From assembly GCA_013003465.1 (NCBI GenBank), contig JABDIZ010000125.1, positions 1 through 17,914 on the forward strand: DNA of 17,914 bases, in the 5' to 3' direction. The position numbers and the translations under genes were made by a program. A model generated the notes under the pieces. It saw only the letters and a program-made list of their open reading frames with translations, did no database searches and was not told the origin of the DNA. Of this stretch, positions 6,988 through 14,725 are shown one piece after another; position 1 is the first letter of the stretch; every line of letters begins with the position of its first letter. This DNA is from Rhodothermaceae bacterium. Its GTDB lineage: Bacteria; Bacteroidota; Rhodothermia; Rhodothermales; Rubricoccaceae.

Positions 6988-7305
6988 ATGGCTAACAACA
7001 CTGCCGATGCCGCCCGCGCGAAAGCCACCGAGGCCATCCAAGAAATCAAGCTGGCCGGTAACCAGCTCGTCGACAAGGTTCGCGAACTGATCGAGGAGGG
7101 CAACGTCCGCCGCATCGTGATCAAGAAGGATGAGCGTGTGCTCTTCGAACTGCCGATGACCGTTGGCGTAGGCGCCGGGGCCGCCGCTGTACTCGTCTCG
7201 CCGGTCCTCGCCGCCCTTGGTGCCGTCGCCGCCCTCGTGACCGATGTAACGCTCGTCGTGGAACGCGACGATGAAGCGGCTGATGACCCGAACGCCGAGG
7301 GCTGA
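6988..7305 (+). CDS. DUF4342 family protein
   Basis: This 105-residue protein has an N-terminal amphipathic helical part (about residues 5-38, AARAKATEAIQEIKLAGNQL). Next comes a short strand pattern, NVRRIVIKKDERVLFELPMTVG. A hydrophobic Ala/Val/Leu-rich segment (about 58-88) and an acidic tail follow. This layout matches DUF4342, a small family of unknown function found beside varied genes. The reading frame extends upstream, but the ATG at 6988 begins the recognisable domain and the extension has no family character. The gene is followed 22 bases later by a clear intrinsic terminator, so it is probably monocistronic. The hydrophobic segment may associate with membrane or self-associate. 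No catalytic residues are evident. Confidence 0.78.
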   Translation: MANNTADAARAKATEAIQEIKLAGNQLVDKVRELIEEGNVRRIVIKKDERVLFELPMTVGVGAGAAAVLVSPVLAALGAVAALVTDVTLVVERDDEAADDPNAEG

Positions 7306-7327
7306 AGCTCTCCCCACGTGATTCGCA

Positions 7328-7357
7328 GGGTCGCTCTCGGACGAGGGCGGCCCTTTT
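7328..7357 (+). terminator. Intrinsic terminator of the DUF4342 gene
   Basis: GGGTCGCTCTC (7328-7338) and GAGGGCGGCCC (7343-7353) form an 11-bp stem with two G-U wobbles around a GGAC loop. TTTT (7354-7357) follows directly. The next gene's ATG begins only seven bases after the T-run. Confidence 0.8.
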
Positions 7358-7364
7358 CTACGCG

Positions 7365-8150
7365 ATGCCCCCCTCTCTCCAGGCGACACTTGATAACCTC
7401 GTCGCGCGCTACGAGCGCCCGGCCTTCATTGCCGACGATCCGATTGCCTTTCCCCACGCCTTCGACGATCCGCGCGATCAGGAAGTGATCGGGCTGTTCG
7501 CGGCCCTGCTCGCGTGGGGACGCCGCAGCATCATTAATAGCAAGCTGGCAGAATTGGTCGAACGGATGGACTACCGGCCCTACCGCTTCGTCCGCGACTT
7601 TCGCCCCGCCCGTGATGAGGCCCGCTTGGCTGGATTCAAGCACCGCACGTTTCAACCCGCCGACGCCTTCGCCCTCACCTGCGCCCTCCAGGCCACGCTC
7701 TACGCCTACGACTCGCTCGAAGCGCTCTTCGCCACGCACCTGCCTGCTGGCGCGCCCGATATCGGCCCAGCCATTCAGGGGTTTTCGGATACCCTGCTGA
7801 CGATCACGCCCGAGGCACCGATGCGCACCAAGCACTTCGCCCGCCCCTCTACGGGAAGCGCCTGCAAACGCCTAGCGATGTACGCTCGCTGGATGGTCCG
7901 CTCCGGCCCCGTGGACCTCGGCCTCTGGAACAGCGTCTCCCCTGCCCAACTCGTCCTCCCCCTCGATGTGCATACGGGGCGCCAGGCGCGCCGCCTCGGA
8001 CTACTCACCCGCCGCCAGGACGACTGGAAAGCGGTGCACGAACTCACCGCCCTCTGCCGGGCTTTCTGCCCCGACGACCCGGCCCGCTATGACTTCGCCC
8101 TGTTCGGCGTGGGTGCCTACGGGGGGGAGAGGTTAGAAGAGGGAAGGTAG
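7365..8150 (+). CDS. TIGR02757 (DUF2400) family protein
   Basis: This 261-residue, apparently cytoplasmic protein matches the TIGR02757 family, common in Bacteroidota and relatives and of unknown function. Recognisable blocks in order are PAFIADDPIAFPHAFDDPRDQE (about 18-39), GLFAALLAWGRRSIIN (about 43-58), SACKRLAMYARWMVR (about 162-176), VDLGLWNSVSP (about 179-189), PLDVHTGRQARRLGLL (about 195-210) and RYDFALFGVGAYG near the end. The length is typical and the protein looks intact. Start is ATG at 7365, only seven bases after a terminator T-run, so its transcript must begin inside or very near the terminator, or rely on read-through. It ends convergently with the flavin reductase gene. Between them GAGAC/GTCTC (8164-8168/8177-8181) is a weak hairpin without a T-run. 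Confidence 0.88.
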   Translation: MPPSLQATLDNLVARYERPAFIADDPIAFPHAFDDPRDQEVIGLFAALLAWGRRSIINSKLAELVERMDYRPYRFVRDFRPARDEARLAGFKHRTFQPADAFALTCALQATLYAYDSLEALFATHLPAGAPDIGPAIQGFSDTLLTITPEAPMRTKHFARPSTGSACKRLAMYARWMVRSGPVDLGLWNSVSPAQLVLPLDVHTGRQARRLGLLTRRQDDWKAVHELTALCRAFCPDDPARYDFALFGVGAYGGERLEEGR

Positions 8151-8205
8151 AAGGAGGACAACAGAGACGGGCCCTTGTCTCACGTCCAACTTCTCATCTC
8201 TCCCC

Positions 8206-8760
8206 TCAAACCTCCTCACCCACATCACGGTAGGAGCGGGCGTAGTAGAGCAGCGGGGTTCCGTCGAGCCCTACCTCTACGCCATTAACGCGCCCCACGA
8301 AGATCGAGTGGTCCCCTGCTGCGAACCGCGATTCGGTGCGACACAACAAAATGCCCAGAGTACCTGCCACGTGGGGAGCCCGACCGTCCGCGAACCGCGC
8401 GTGCTCAACCGAATCGAACTGCGCGGCGCTACTGAGGTCGGGGAGGGCAAAGTGCGTAGCGAGATCGGCGTGCTCGGCGGCGAGCAAGTGCACGGCGAAG
8501 CGGTCGGCGTGGTTGAGCGCCTGGTGCAGTTGTGTCTCGCGCGTCACGTTGAACGACACCAGCGGCGGCTCCAGCGAGACACTCGTGAACGACCCGATGG
8601 TGGCCCCACGTGGCCCCTCGGGCGTCTCGACGGTCACGATGACGACAGGCGAGGCGATACGCCGCATGGCCTCCCGGAGTGCCTCACCCTCAACGGCGGG
8701 CTCCTCCGGTACCGGCTCGGCCTGAAAATCGACGGGAGGAAGATCGGGAGAGAGCGCCAA
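8206..8760 (-). CDS. Flavin reductase domain protein (FMN-binding split barrel)
   Basis: This 184-residue protein belongs to the flavin reductase-like family, which binds FMN/FAD and often supplies reduced flavin to a monooxygenase. Visible blocks are ASPVVIVTVETPEGPRGATIGSF (about 36-58), SLEPPLVSFNV (about 61-71), DRFAVHLLAAEHADLA (about 86-101) and AGDHSIFVGRV (about 149-159), all typical of the family. The only in-frame start before the domain is TTG at 8760, since the nearest ATG (residue 32) would cut into the first strand. The frame closes upstream at the dnaJ stop codon. It follows dnaJ by 78 bases on the same strand and may be read through from the heat-shock operon. No partner oxygenase is present in the window, so its specific role is unknown. 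Confidence 0.85.
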   Translation of the reverse strand: MALSPDLPPVDFQAEPVPEEPAVEGEALREAMRRIASPVVIVTVETPEGPRGATIGSFTSVSLEPPLVSFNVTRETQLHQALNHADRFAVHLLAAEHADLATHFALPDLSSAAQFDSVEHARFADGRAPHVAGTLGILLCRTESRFAAGDHSIFVGRVNGVEVGLDGTPLLYYARSYRDVGEEV

Positions 8761-8838
8761 AACAACGACCGGGCCACACAGAACGAATGCCGTCCTATCG
8801 CCGCCCAGTCGGTCAGGGTTCCAAGAGAGATGCGGGAA

Positions 8839-10026
8839 CTACGAAAACACGTCCTTGACGCGGCTGAAGAAGGACTTGCCGCCGCGCGTCTGGTCTTCGG
8901 GCCGAGGCCGGAATGCCTCGTCGCCACGCAGTTGTTCGAGGAGGACTTGCTGGTCGGCGGTCAGGTCGGTCGGCGTCCAGACGTGGACGCGCACCATCTG
9001 ATCCCCCCGGCGGGAGCCGCCACCGAGTTCGGGGACACCCCGGCCCCGCATCCGCAGGACACGCCCGCCCTGGATGCCGGGGTCGATCTGGAGCTTGGCC
9101 CGTCCCTTCAGCGTGGGCACTTCGACCTCGGTGCCGAGCGCGGCGTCCGGGAACGAGAGGTAGAGGTCGTGGAAAATGTCGAGGCCGTCGCGGGTGAAGT
9201 GTTCGTGCGGCGCCTCTTCGATCTCGACACGCAAACTGCCGGTCGGTCCGCCGCGTTGACCGGCGTTGCCTGCGCCGCGAATCTGGAGGTAGTGCCCCTG
9301 CCCCACCCCGGCCGGAATCTCAACGGAGATCGTCTCCTCGCCCTTGATGCGGCCCTCGCCCTCACACACGCTGCACTTGTCTGTGATCACGCGGCCTTCG
9401 CCCTCACAGGTCGGGCACGGCTGCACGTTGACGAACTGGCCAAAGAACGAATTCGACACCTGACGAAACTCCCCGGAGCCGTTACAGGTCGAGCACGTCT
9501 CGTAGCCTTCGGGTCCCCCCTCGGCGCCAATGCCCTTGCAGTGATCGCAGGTGGTAAACTTGCGCACCTTGAGCTGTCGCTCGACGCCTTCGGCGATCTC
9601 TTCGAGCGTGAGCGAGAGGCGGACCCGCAGGTCGGAGCCCGGCCGCCCTTGTCCGCGTCGACGGCCACGCGTGCGGCCGAAGACATCCTCGAAGCCACCC
9701 CCGCCATTGCCGCCGAAGATGTCGGAGAAAGCGGAAAAGATGTCCGAGATGTCGGTGAAGCCGGGTCCACCAGGACCGGCGCCTGGACCGCCGAGCCCGG
9801 CGCGACCGAAGCGGTCGTAGCGCGCGCGCTTGTCGGGATTGGAGAGCACCTCGTAGGCCTCGGCAGCCTCTTTGAAGCGCGCTTCGGCCTCGGCATCGCC
9901 CGGATTGCGATCCGGGTGATTCTCCATGGCCTTCTTTCGATAGGCCTTCTTGATGTCATCGGCCGTCGCCGTGCGGGCCACGCCCAGCACGTCGTAATAA
10001 TCCCGCATGGTGGTGTCGGTAGTCAT
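8839..10026 (-). CDS. dnaJ: Chaperone protein DnaJ (Hsp40)
   Basis: This 395-residue class I (type A) DnaJ stimulates DnaK's ATPase and delivers substrates. It has all the parts. The J-domain (about residues 7-74) carries HPD at 37-39, and a Gly/Phe-rich linker runs about 74-120. Four CxxCxGxG zinc repeats start at Cys160, Cys178, Cys204 and Cys218, and the C-terminal substrate-binding domain includes EIPAGVGQG. All eight zinc cysteines are present. The start is the ATG at 10026; an ATG six codons in (MRDYYDVLG) is a possible alternative. It lies 142 bases downstream of grpE, a larger gap than hrcA-grpE, with nothing identifiable inside. The tail KSFFSRVKDVF is typical of DnaJ in related bacteria. 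Confidence 0.97.
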   Translation of the reverse strand: MTTDTTMRDYYDVLGVARTATADDIKKAYRKKAMENHPDRNPGDAEAEARFKEAAEAYEVLSNPDKRARYDRFGRAGLGGPGAGPGGPGFTDISDIFSAFSDIFGGNGGGGFEDVFGRTRGRRRGQGRPGSDLRVRLSLTLEEIAEGVERQLKVRKFTTCDHCKGIGAEGGPEGYETCSTCNGSGEFRQVSNSFFGQFVNVQPCPTCEGEGRVITDKCSVCEGEGRIKGEETISVEIPAGVGQGHYLQIRGAGNAGQRGGPTGSLRVEIEEAPHEHFTRDGLDIFHDLYLSFPDAALGTEVEVPTLKGRAKLQIDPGIQGGRVLRMRGRGVPELGGGSRRGDQMVRVHVWTPTDLTADQQVLLEQLRGDEAFRPRPEDQTRGGKSFFSRVKDVFS

Positions 10027-10168
10027 GGCGGGGTGCCAGTCGGCTCAGGTTGGGGGACTGAAAAAGGGGACCGCCGCACCCGGCTCGGAAGGTACGCGTT
10101 TGCGCGCCCAGGCGGGTGAAGCGGGGATGTGCTACGGGAGTGCGAGGCGAGGCGTTGCACCGCCGTCG

Positions 10169-10771
10169 CTATTGCGCGACGACGACCTGGGCGTGCCGAA
10201 GCACCCGCTCGCCCATGCGGTACCCGGGCTGGATCTCGGCAAGCACCGTGCCCGAAGCCGTCTCGGCGTCGGGCGCGGGCTGCTGCATCATGGCGTCGTG
10301 CAGCGCTTCATCGAACGGCTGCCCCACCGCCTCGATGGGCTCTACGCCGAAGCGCGCGAGGATATCCGAGAACTTTTTGTAGACCAGTTCGACGCCTTCG
10401 TGCAGCGCGTCGTAGGCCGGTCCCGGTGGTTCCTGTTCGGCCGTCTTCTCAGCAGCGTCGAGCGAGCGGCGGAGGTCGTCGTACACATCGAGCAGGGCGA
10501 GGACAACCTCGCCGCGGCCTCGGCTCACCGACGTGCCGAGTTCGGCGTCCGTGCGGCGGCGGTAGTTCTGGAACTCGGCCGCCCGGCGAAGCAGTTGCTC
10601 GTTCAGGTCCTTGACCTCGGCTTCGAGGGCGGCCTTCGCCTGAGCCATCTCGGCCAATTCATCTACGGCCGACAGCGCCACCTCGGCGGCCTCTTCGTTC
10701 TGATCCATCTGTTGGGTCACGTGTTCTTTGGTCTTGTCGGGATTGGGGGACGTGGAAGGTGTGGGTTCCAT
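10169..10771 (-). CDS. grpE: Nucleotide exchange factor GrpE
   Basis: This 200-residue GrpE releases ADP from DnaK. It has an N-terminal charged/Gln-rich region and a long helix (about residues 30-80) ending in RAAEFQNYRRRTDAE. A helical block with LALLDVYDDLRRSL follows. The C-terminal beta-domain contains FGVEPIEAVGQPFD and IQPGYRMGERVLRHAQVVV, the family signature. ATG start, 17 bases after the hrcA stop, so the two are translated from one message. Length is normal and nothing is missing. Confidence 0.97.
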   Translation of the reverse strand: MEPTPSTSPNPDKTKEHVTQQMDQNEEAAEVALSAVDELAEMAQAKAALEAEVKDLNEQLLRRAAEFQNYRRRTDAELGTSVSRGRGEVVLALLDVYDDLRRSLDAAEKTAEQEPPGPAYDALHEGVELVYKKFSDILARFGVEPIEAVGQPFDEALHDAMMQQPAPDAETASGTVLAEIQPGYRMGERVLRHAQVVVAQ

Positions 10772-10788
10772 ACGGTAGAAGGGGAAAA

Positions 10789-11856
10789 TCAGGCGTCCGG
10801 GCGGGAGAGCAGTGAGGCAACGTGTTGTACGAGCGCGACGGCGCGGGCGTAGTCCATGCGCGTCGGGCCAATCACGCCCACGGTGCCGGTGTTCTCGCCG
10901 ACATGGTACTGCGCCTTCACCACGGAGTAGGTCGCGCTCTCGTCGTCGAGTTCCTGCCCGATGAGCACGACAGCCCGATCCGGGTGAGCCGGATCGAAGA
11001 CGGCCGGGCGCTCCAGCAGATGCACCACCACAGCCTCGTTCTCGACCAATTCGACGACGTTCTTGACTTCTTCGGGCTCGCGGAACTCAGGCTGCCCCAC
11101 GAGATGCTGCGCGCCGCCCACGGAGGCCCGACGCGCTTCGTCGGCTTCGCTAAAGAGCACCGTCGCGTCGCGGACGACGATGCGGACGATGCCGGTCCGG
11201 TCGTCGGCATCCAGATCCTGCAGCCGCTCGGCGCCCGTCGCACGAATCTCATCCAGGGTGAGCCCAGCCAGACGCTCGTTGAGCCGCTGCACGATGGGAT
11301 CGAGCCCGTGAGCGGGCACTTCGCTGTCCATCTCAGCGATGACCGTGCGGGCCAGGCCGCCGCGTACGGTGAGGATGAACATGACGCGCGTGGACGAGAG
11401 CGGAACCACGTCGAGCCGTTCGAGCACGCCGGTTGCCAGGCGCGGGGCCAGCACGACGCCGAGGAGCTGCGTCAGACGGCCGAGCAGGCGGCTTGTCTCG
11501 CGCGCCACGGCGTTGAGGTCGCCCAGGCGCCGCTCGACGCCGTGGCGAAGCAGCGTGGCTTCGGTGGGCGTGAGGCCGCTCACGTCCATCAGTTCGTCTA
11601 CGTAGAGGCGGTAGCCCTGCTCAGTGGGGACGCGTCCGGCTGAGGTGTGCGGATGGCCCAGGAAGCCCTGCGCCTCCAGCGTGCTCATCGTGTTGCGGAT
11701 CGAGGCGCTGGACAGGTCGAGTTCCGCTTCGTCGGCGAGGGTCTTGGACCCGACCGGCGCGGCCGTATGGATAAACCGCTGCACCACGAGACGCAGGATC
11801 TCGCGCTCGCGCGCCGACAGCGCGTGCTCATGGCGAAGGGAGTCGGTTCGGTCCAT
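10789..11856 (-). CDS. hrcA: Heat-inducible transcription repressor HrcA
   Basis: This 355-residue repressor controls chaperone genes by binding CIRCE operators and is itself tuned by GroEL. The N-terminal winged helix (about residues 10-80) contains ILRLVVQRFIHTAAPVGSKTL and SSASIRNTMSTLEAQGFL, followed by HTSAGRVPTEQGYRLYVDELM, the HrcA signature. The dimerisation/GAF-like part covers the rest, ending with GTVGVIGPTRMDYARAVALV. I chose the ATG at 11856; the frame extends to a TTG at 11916 with no family character. On the minus strand upstream, TTAGGG, 18 bases and TATCTT (about 11900-11945) make a weak candidate promoter. No TTAGCACTC-N9-GAGTGCTAA (CIRCE) is visible upstream, so autoregulation through the classical operator is not supported here. 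It heads hrcA-grpE-dnaJ. Confidence 0.96.
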   Translation of the reverse strand: MDRTDSLRHEHALSAREREILRLVVQRFIHTAAPVGSKTLADEAELDLSSASIRNTMSTLEAQGFLGHPHTSAGRVPTEQGYRLYVDELMDVSGLTPTEATLLRHGVERRLGDLNAVARETSRLLGRLTQLLGVVLAPRLATGVLERLDVVPLSSTRVMFILTVRGGLARTVIAEMDSEVPAHGLDPIVQRLNERLAGLTLDEIRATGAERLQDLDADDRTGIVRIVVRDATVLFSEADEARRASVGGAQHLVGQPEFREPEEVKNVVELVENEAVVVHLLERPAVFDPAHPDRAVVLIGQELDDESATYSVVKAQYHVGENTGTVGVIGPTRMDYARAVALVQHVASLLSRPDA

Positions 11857-11982
11857 CAAAGGAAATGCCGTAGGAGGCCTCTGCGGCGACGCTCGCTCGG
11901 GCGCTTCGTCCAACAAGATAGCCGCCGCCCGGTTTCGCCCCTAACCCACCACACGCGGCGTATTGATGGTTTCTCGACAGTC

Positions 11983-12010
11983 TGGGCACTGGGCAAAGGC
12001 CCAGTGCCCA
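11983..12010 (-). terminator. Perfect 12-bp hairpin after the DUF2231 gene
   Basis: TGGGCACTGGGC (11983-11994) and GCCCAGTGCCCA (11999-12010) pair perfectly around an AAAG loop. The hairpin begins four bases after the DUF2231 stop codon and lies 126 bases before the hrcA start. The position fits the 3' end of the nth-mscL-gpmI-DUF2231 run. It has no T-run on either strand, as with the hairpin at 3750-3779. Confidence 0.65.
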
Positions 12011-12014
12011 ACGC

Positions 12015-12512
12015 CTACCCCGGCACGCCCCAGACCATGATGCCGCCCACATGCCCGGTGTAGGCGACGAGTGCCGCGGCAAGGAGCACCGGCACGAGTA
12101 CGGCGAGGCGCAGACCCCAGGGCTCCCGTTGTGGGACGCCTCCCGCATCGGCGACCACGTGAGTTTTCTGCCAACGACGCCACCAGAGCGTTGCCCCGAG
12201 GGCGACCAGCAGTGCCAACCCGCTCACGCGCACCGTCCAGTGCGCTGCCGCCTCGTGGTACTCGACCAGTTGGTCTACCATCGGCTCGCCTTCGACGGCT
12301 TCTTCGAGCGTCTCACCAGTTTCGGCCGCCCAGTACGCGGTCGGCGCGCCGAGGAGCAACAGGAGCACCGTTGCGATCCGCCAGACCGCCGTTCCGCGCA
12401 GTGCGTACGCTCCCGCCGTCGCGGTCGCCAGACTCAGCAGCACAAGCGGAAAGTGCACCGCCAGCGGGTGCCAGTACGGAATCTCGAATTGAAAGACAGT
12501 GTCGAAGCCCAT
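12015..12512 (-). CDS. DUF2231-like integral membrane protein
   Basis: This 165-residue protein has four predicted membrane helices (roughly residues 15-36, 43-62, 90-110 and 131-152). The pattern fits the DUF2231/predicted cytochrome-like membrane family. Conserved-looking histidines lie near helix ends: HPLAVHFP (15-22), EYHEAAAHW (about 84-92) and YTGHVGG (about 151-157). These could bind haem or metal, though this has not been shown here. ATG start 12 bases after the gpmI stop indicates co-transcription with gpmI. The function is unknown. A strong hairpin follows the stop. Confidence 0.75.
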   Translation of the reverse strand: MGFDTVFQFEIPYWHPLAVHFPLVLLSLATATAGAYALRGTAVWRIATVLLLLLGAPTAYWAAETGETLEEAVEGEPMVDQLVEYHEAAAHWTVRVSGLALLVALGATLWWRRWQKTHVVADAGGVPQREPWGLRLAVLVPVLLAAALVAYTGHVGGIMVWGVPG

Positions 12513-12524
12513 CGGCGGAGGGAA

Positions 12525-14057
12525 TCAGGCAGCGACGGCAGCCGATTCAACCAGCACTTCGCCGGTCATGGCAGCGGGGATGGCGAGGCCCATCAGCGTC
12601 AGGATGGTCGGCGCAATGTCGCCAAGTTTGCCCGGCTTGATGGGGCCCTCGAAGCCGTCGCGGATGAGCAGGTGCGGCACGAGCGCGGTCGTGTGCGCCG
12701 TGTTGGGCGAGCCGTCTGGGTTGCGCATCTTGTCGGCGTTGCCGTGGTCGGCGATGACCTCGACCGTATAGCCCTCGGCCAGTGCGGCTCCGACGACGAC
12801 CTTGGCCCCCGCGTCGGCTGCTTCCACGGCCTTAACGGCTGCCTCGAAGACACCGGTGTGCCCCACCATGTCGGGGTTGGCGAAGTTGAGGATAACGAGA
12901 TCGGGACGGTGCTCGTGGAGGTGCTGTGCGACCCGTGCGGCCAGTTCGGGCGCACTCATCTCGGGCTGCAAGTCGTAGGTCGCCACCTTGGGACTCGGCA
13001 CGAGGATGCGATCTTCACCCTCGTACTGCACCTCGCGTCCACCGTTGAAGAAAAAGGTGACGTGCGGGTACTTCTCCGTCTCGGCCGCGCGAAGCTGCGT
13101 CAGGCCTGCTCGGCTCACCACCTCGCCGAGCGTGTCGCTGAGGTCCACTTTGGGAAAGGCAACGGGCAACTCGAAATCTTTGTGGTAGGGCGTGAAGGTG
13201 GCGTAGTGGAGGGCGAGTCGTTTGTCTCGGTCGAAGCCGTCGAACGCTTCATCGGTGAACGCTCGCGTGATCTGACGAGCCCGATCCGCCCGGAAATTGA
13301 AGAAGACGACGGCATCGCCGTCTCGCACGCGCGGCGTCCCGGTGATCGCGACGGGCTCCACGAACTCGTCGGTGATGTCGGCGGCATAGCTCGCCTCCAG
13401 CGCTGCCGTGGGATTGCCGAGGGCTGCACCCGCGCCCTGCGTAAGCAGCCGGTAGGCCTTCTCGATGCGCGGCCAGCGGTTGTCGCGATCCATCGCCCAG
13501 TAGCGCCCTACGATGGAGCCGATCTGCCCCACCCCGAGCCGGTCCATCGCGGCTTGTACCTGCCGGACGTAGCCCGCGCCGCCGTGGGGGTCCGTATCAC
13601 GCCCGTCGGTGAAGACGTGAACGACGACCTGCTCGGGCCCCAACCCTTCGCGCTTCGCGAGGTCCAGCAAGGCGAGCAGGTGCTCCAGGCTCGAATGCAC
13701 GCCGCCGTCGGAGACAAGGCCGAGCAGATGCAGCGTCGTGCCGCTCTCCTTCGCGTGCCGCGCCGCGCCGACGAGCACCTCGTTCTCGAAGAACGGCCCG
13801 TCCTCGATGGCCTTGTCGATGCGCGTGATCTCCTGATCCACGATGCGCCCGGCGCCCAGGTTCATGTGGCCGACCTCGGAGTTGCCCATCAGGCCGCGCG
13901 GCAGCCCCACGGCGCGCCCCGACGCCTCAAGCGTCGAGTGTGGATGGGCAGCGAACAACTCGTCGAGGAACGGCTTGTGCGCCGCCTCGATGGCGGAAAC
14001 GGACGGGTCTTCGGCGATGCCGTACCCGTCGAGGATGAGGAGGAGGTGCTTGTGCAC
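12525..14057 (-). CDS. gpmI: 2,3-bisphosphoglycerate-independent phosphoglycerate mutase
   Basis: This 510-residue enzyme interconverts 3- and 2-phosphoglycerate in glycolysis and gluconeogenesis, using Mn2+ and a phosphoserine. All signature blocks are intact: LLILDGYG at the start (metal Asp), GNSEVGHMNLGAGR (catalytic Ser), HVFTDGRDTDPHG, GRYWAMDRDNRW, FNFRADRARQI, NFANPDMVGHTG and VIADHGNADKM (metal ligands). I chose the GTG at 14057 because it yields the usual short N-terminus (M-HKHLLLILDGYG) and family length. A TTG at 14081 would add eight residues with no family character. The gene lies 40 bases after mscL and 12 bases before the DUF2231 gene, all on the minus strand. No Shine-Dalgarno is seen. 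Confidence 0.96.
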   Translation of the reverse strand: MHKHLLLILDGYGIAEDPSVSAIEAAHKPFLDELFAAHPHSTLEASGRAVGLPRGLMGNSEVGHMNLGAGRIVDQEITRIDKAIEDGPFFENEVLVGAARHAKESGTTLHLLGLVSDGGVHSSLEHLLALLDLAKREGLGPEQVVVHVFTDGRDTDPHGGAGYVRQVQAAMDRLGVGQIGSIVGRYWAMDRDNRWPRIEKAYRLLTQGAGAALGNPTAALEASYAADITDEFVEPVAITGTPRVRDGDAVVFFNFRADRARQITRAFTDEAFDGFDRDKRLALHYATFTPYHKDFELPVAFPKVDLSDTLGEVVSRAGLTQLRAAETEKYPHVTFFFNGGREVQYEGEDRILVPSPKVATYDLQPEMSAPELAARVAQHLHEHRPDLVILNFANPDMVGHTGVFEAAVKAVEAADAGAKVVVGAALAEGYTVEVIADHGNADKMRNPDGSPNTAHTTALVPHLLIRDGFEGPIKPGKLGDIAPTILTLMGLAIPAAMTGEVLVESAAVAA

Positions 14058-14097
14058 GGGGAACGAGGCCAGATGACGCAAGAGCAGATCCTCAAAG

Positions 14098-14643
14098 TTA
14101 CGCCGTCCGCGCAGGCTCCTTCGGCGTGAGGCGGTCGTCGGGCTGAAGCGGGCCGCCGTCGGTGCCCAGGAACGAGGTGCAGTGCGGGCAGCGGCTCGCC
14201 TTGTAGGGCACTACCTCGCGGCAGTACGCGCACTTCTTGGTGTCCGGCGTGGTCTCCGACGTGTCGTCGTCCGCCCCGAACTCGTCCTGCAACGCGTCGC
14301 TCGCTTTCGTCACCATACGCACGACGGCGAACATGGCGAGCGCCACGATCAAAAAGGTGAACAGGTTGGTGAGAAACACCCCGTAGTCGAGCAGGACCGC
14401 CCCGGCCGCTTCGGCCGCTTCGCGCGTCGGGTACGGGCCGGGCACCTCGGGGCCATCCCTGAGGAGCAGGTAGTAGTCTGAAAAGTCGGTGCGCCCGAGG
14501 ACCAGCCCGAGCGGCGGCATGATGAGGTCCTCAACGAGCGACTTGGCGACCGTCGAAAAGGCTGCGCCGACGGTGAAGCCGATGGCGAGGTCCACGAGGT
14601 TGCCGCGGAGGGCAAACTTCTTAAAGTCCTGAAGCAGCTTCAT
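14098..14643 (-). CDS. mscL: Large-conductance mechanosensitive channel MscL with C-terminal zinc ribbon
   Basis: This 181-residue channel would open under membrane tension to release solutes on osmotic downshock. The N-terminus FKKFALRGNLVDLAIGFTVGAAFSTVAKSLVEDLIMPPLG is a textbook MscL first helix. The periplasmic loop (about 52-86) is somewhat longer than in E. coli, and the second helix is DYGVFLTNLFTFLIVALAMFAVV (about 86-108). Instead of the usual C-terminal helical bundle, the tail carries two CxxC pairs (Cys138/141 and Cys152/155) in KKCAYCREVV and SRCPHCTSFLG, a rubredoxin/zinc-ribbon-like knuckle. I recall similar tails in MscL of other phyla, so this is probably not unique. ATG start; it probably shares a transcript with gpmI. 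Confidence 0.95.
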   Translation of the reverse strand: MKLLQDFKKFALRGNLVDLAIGFTVGAAFSTVAKSLVEDLIMPPLGLVLGRTDFSDYYLLLRDGPEVPGPYPTREAAEAAGAVLLDYGVFLTNLFTFLIVALAMFAVVRMVTKASDALQDEFGADDDTSETTPDTKKCAYCREVVPYKASRCPHCTSFLGTDGGPLQPDDRLTPKEPARTA

Positions 14644-14652
14644 GGCGGGGAC

Positions 14653-14716
14653 GTGAGAAGGGTGAAGCAGAACGTGAGAAAAGGCGGGCCGGGCTTTCTG
14701 ACCTCACCCTTCCCAC
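14653..14716 (-). terminator. Long-stem hairpin between nth and mscL, best paired on the minus-strand RNA
   Basis: On the minus strand GTGGGAAGGGTGA (14716-14704) pairs with TCACCCTTCTCAC (14665-14653) over 13 bp with one G-U wobble. On the plus-strand RNA that pair would be an A-C mismatch. The stem encloses 38 bases that can form a small AGAAA/TTTCT stem. It lies just after the nth stop and just before the mscL start. It may attenuate read-through from nth or be a processing site; no T-run follows. Confidence 0.4.
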
Positions 14717-14725
14717 TTCGTCTTT

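Noticed and set aside
8308..10119. Long plus-strand open frame opposite the flavin reductase and dnaJ genes
   Set aside because: It spans two well-supported genes on the opposite strand and has no recognisable motif.
12051..14129. 692-codon plus-strand open frame opposite gpmI
   Set aside because: GpmI on the minus strand has every catalytic block; the opposite frame is a compositional shadow.
14651..14680. Direct repeat ACGTGAGAA in the nth-mscL gap
   Set aside because: Only nine bases in two copies. One copy overlaps an arm of the larger hairpin, which explains it better than an operator pair.
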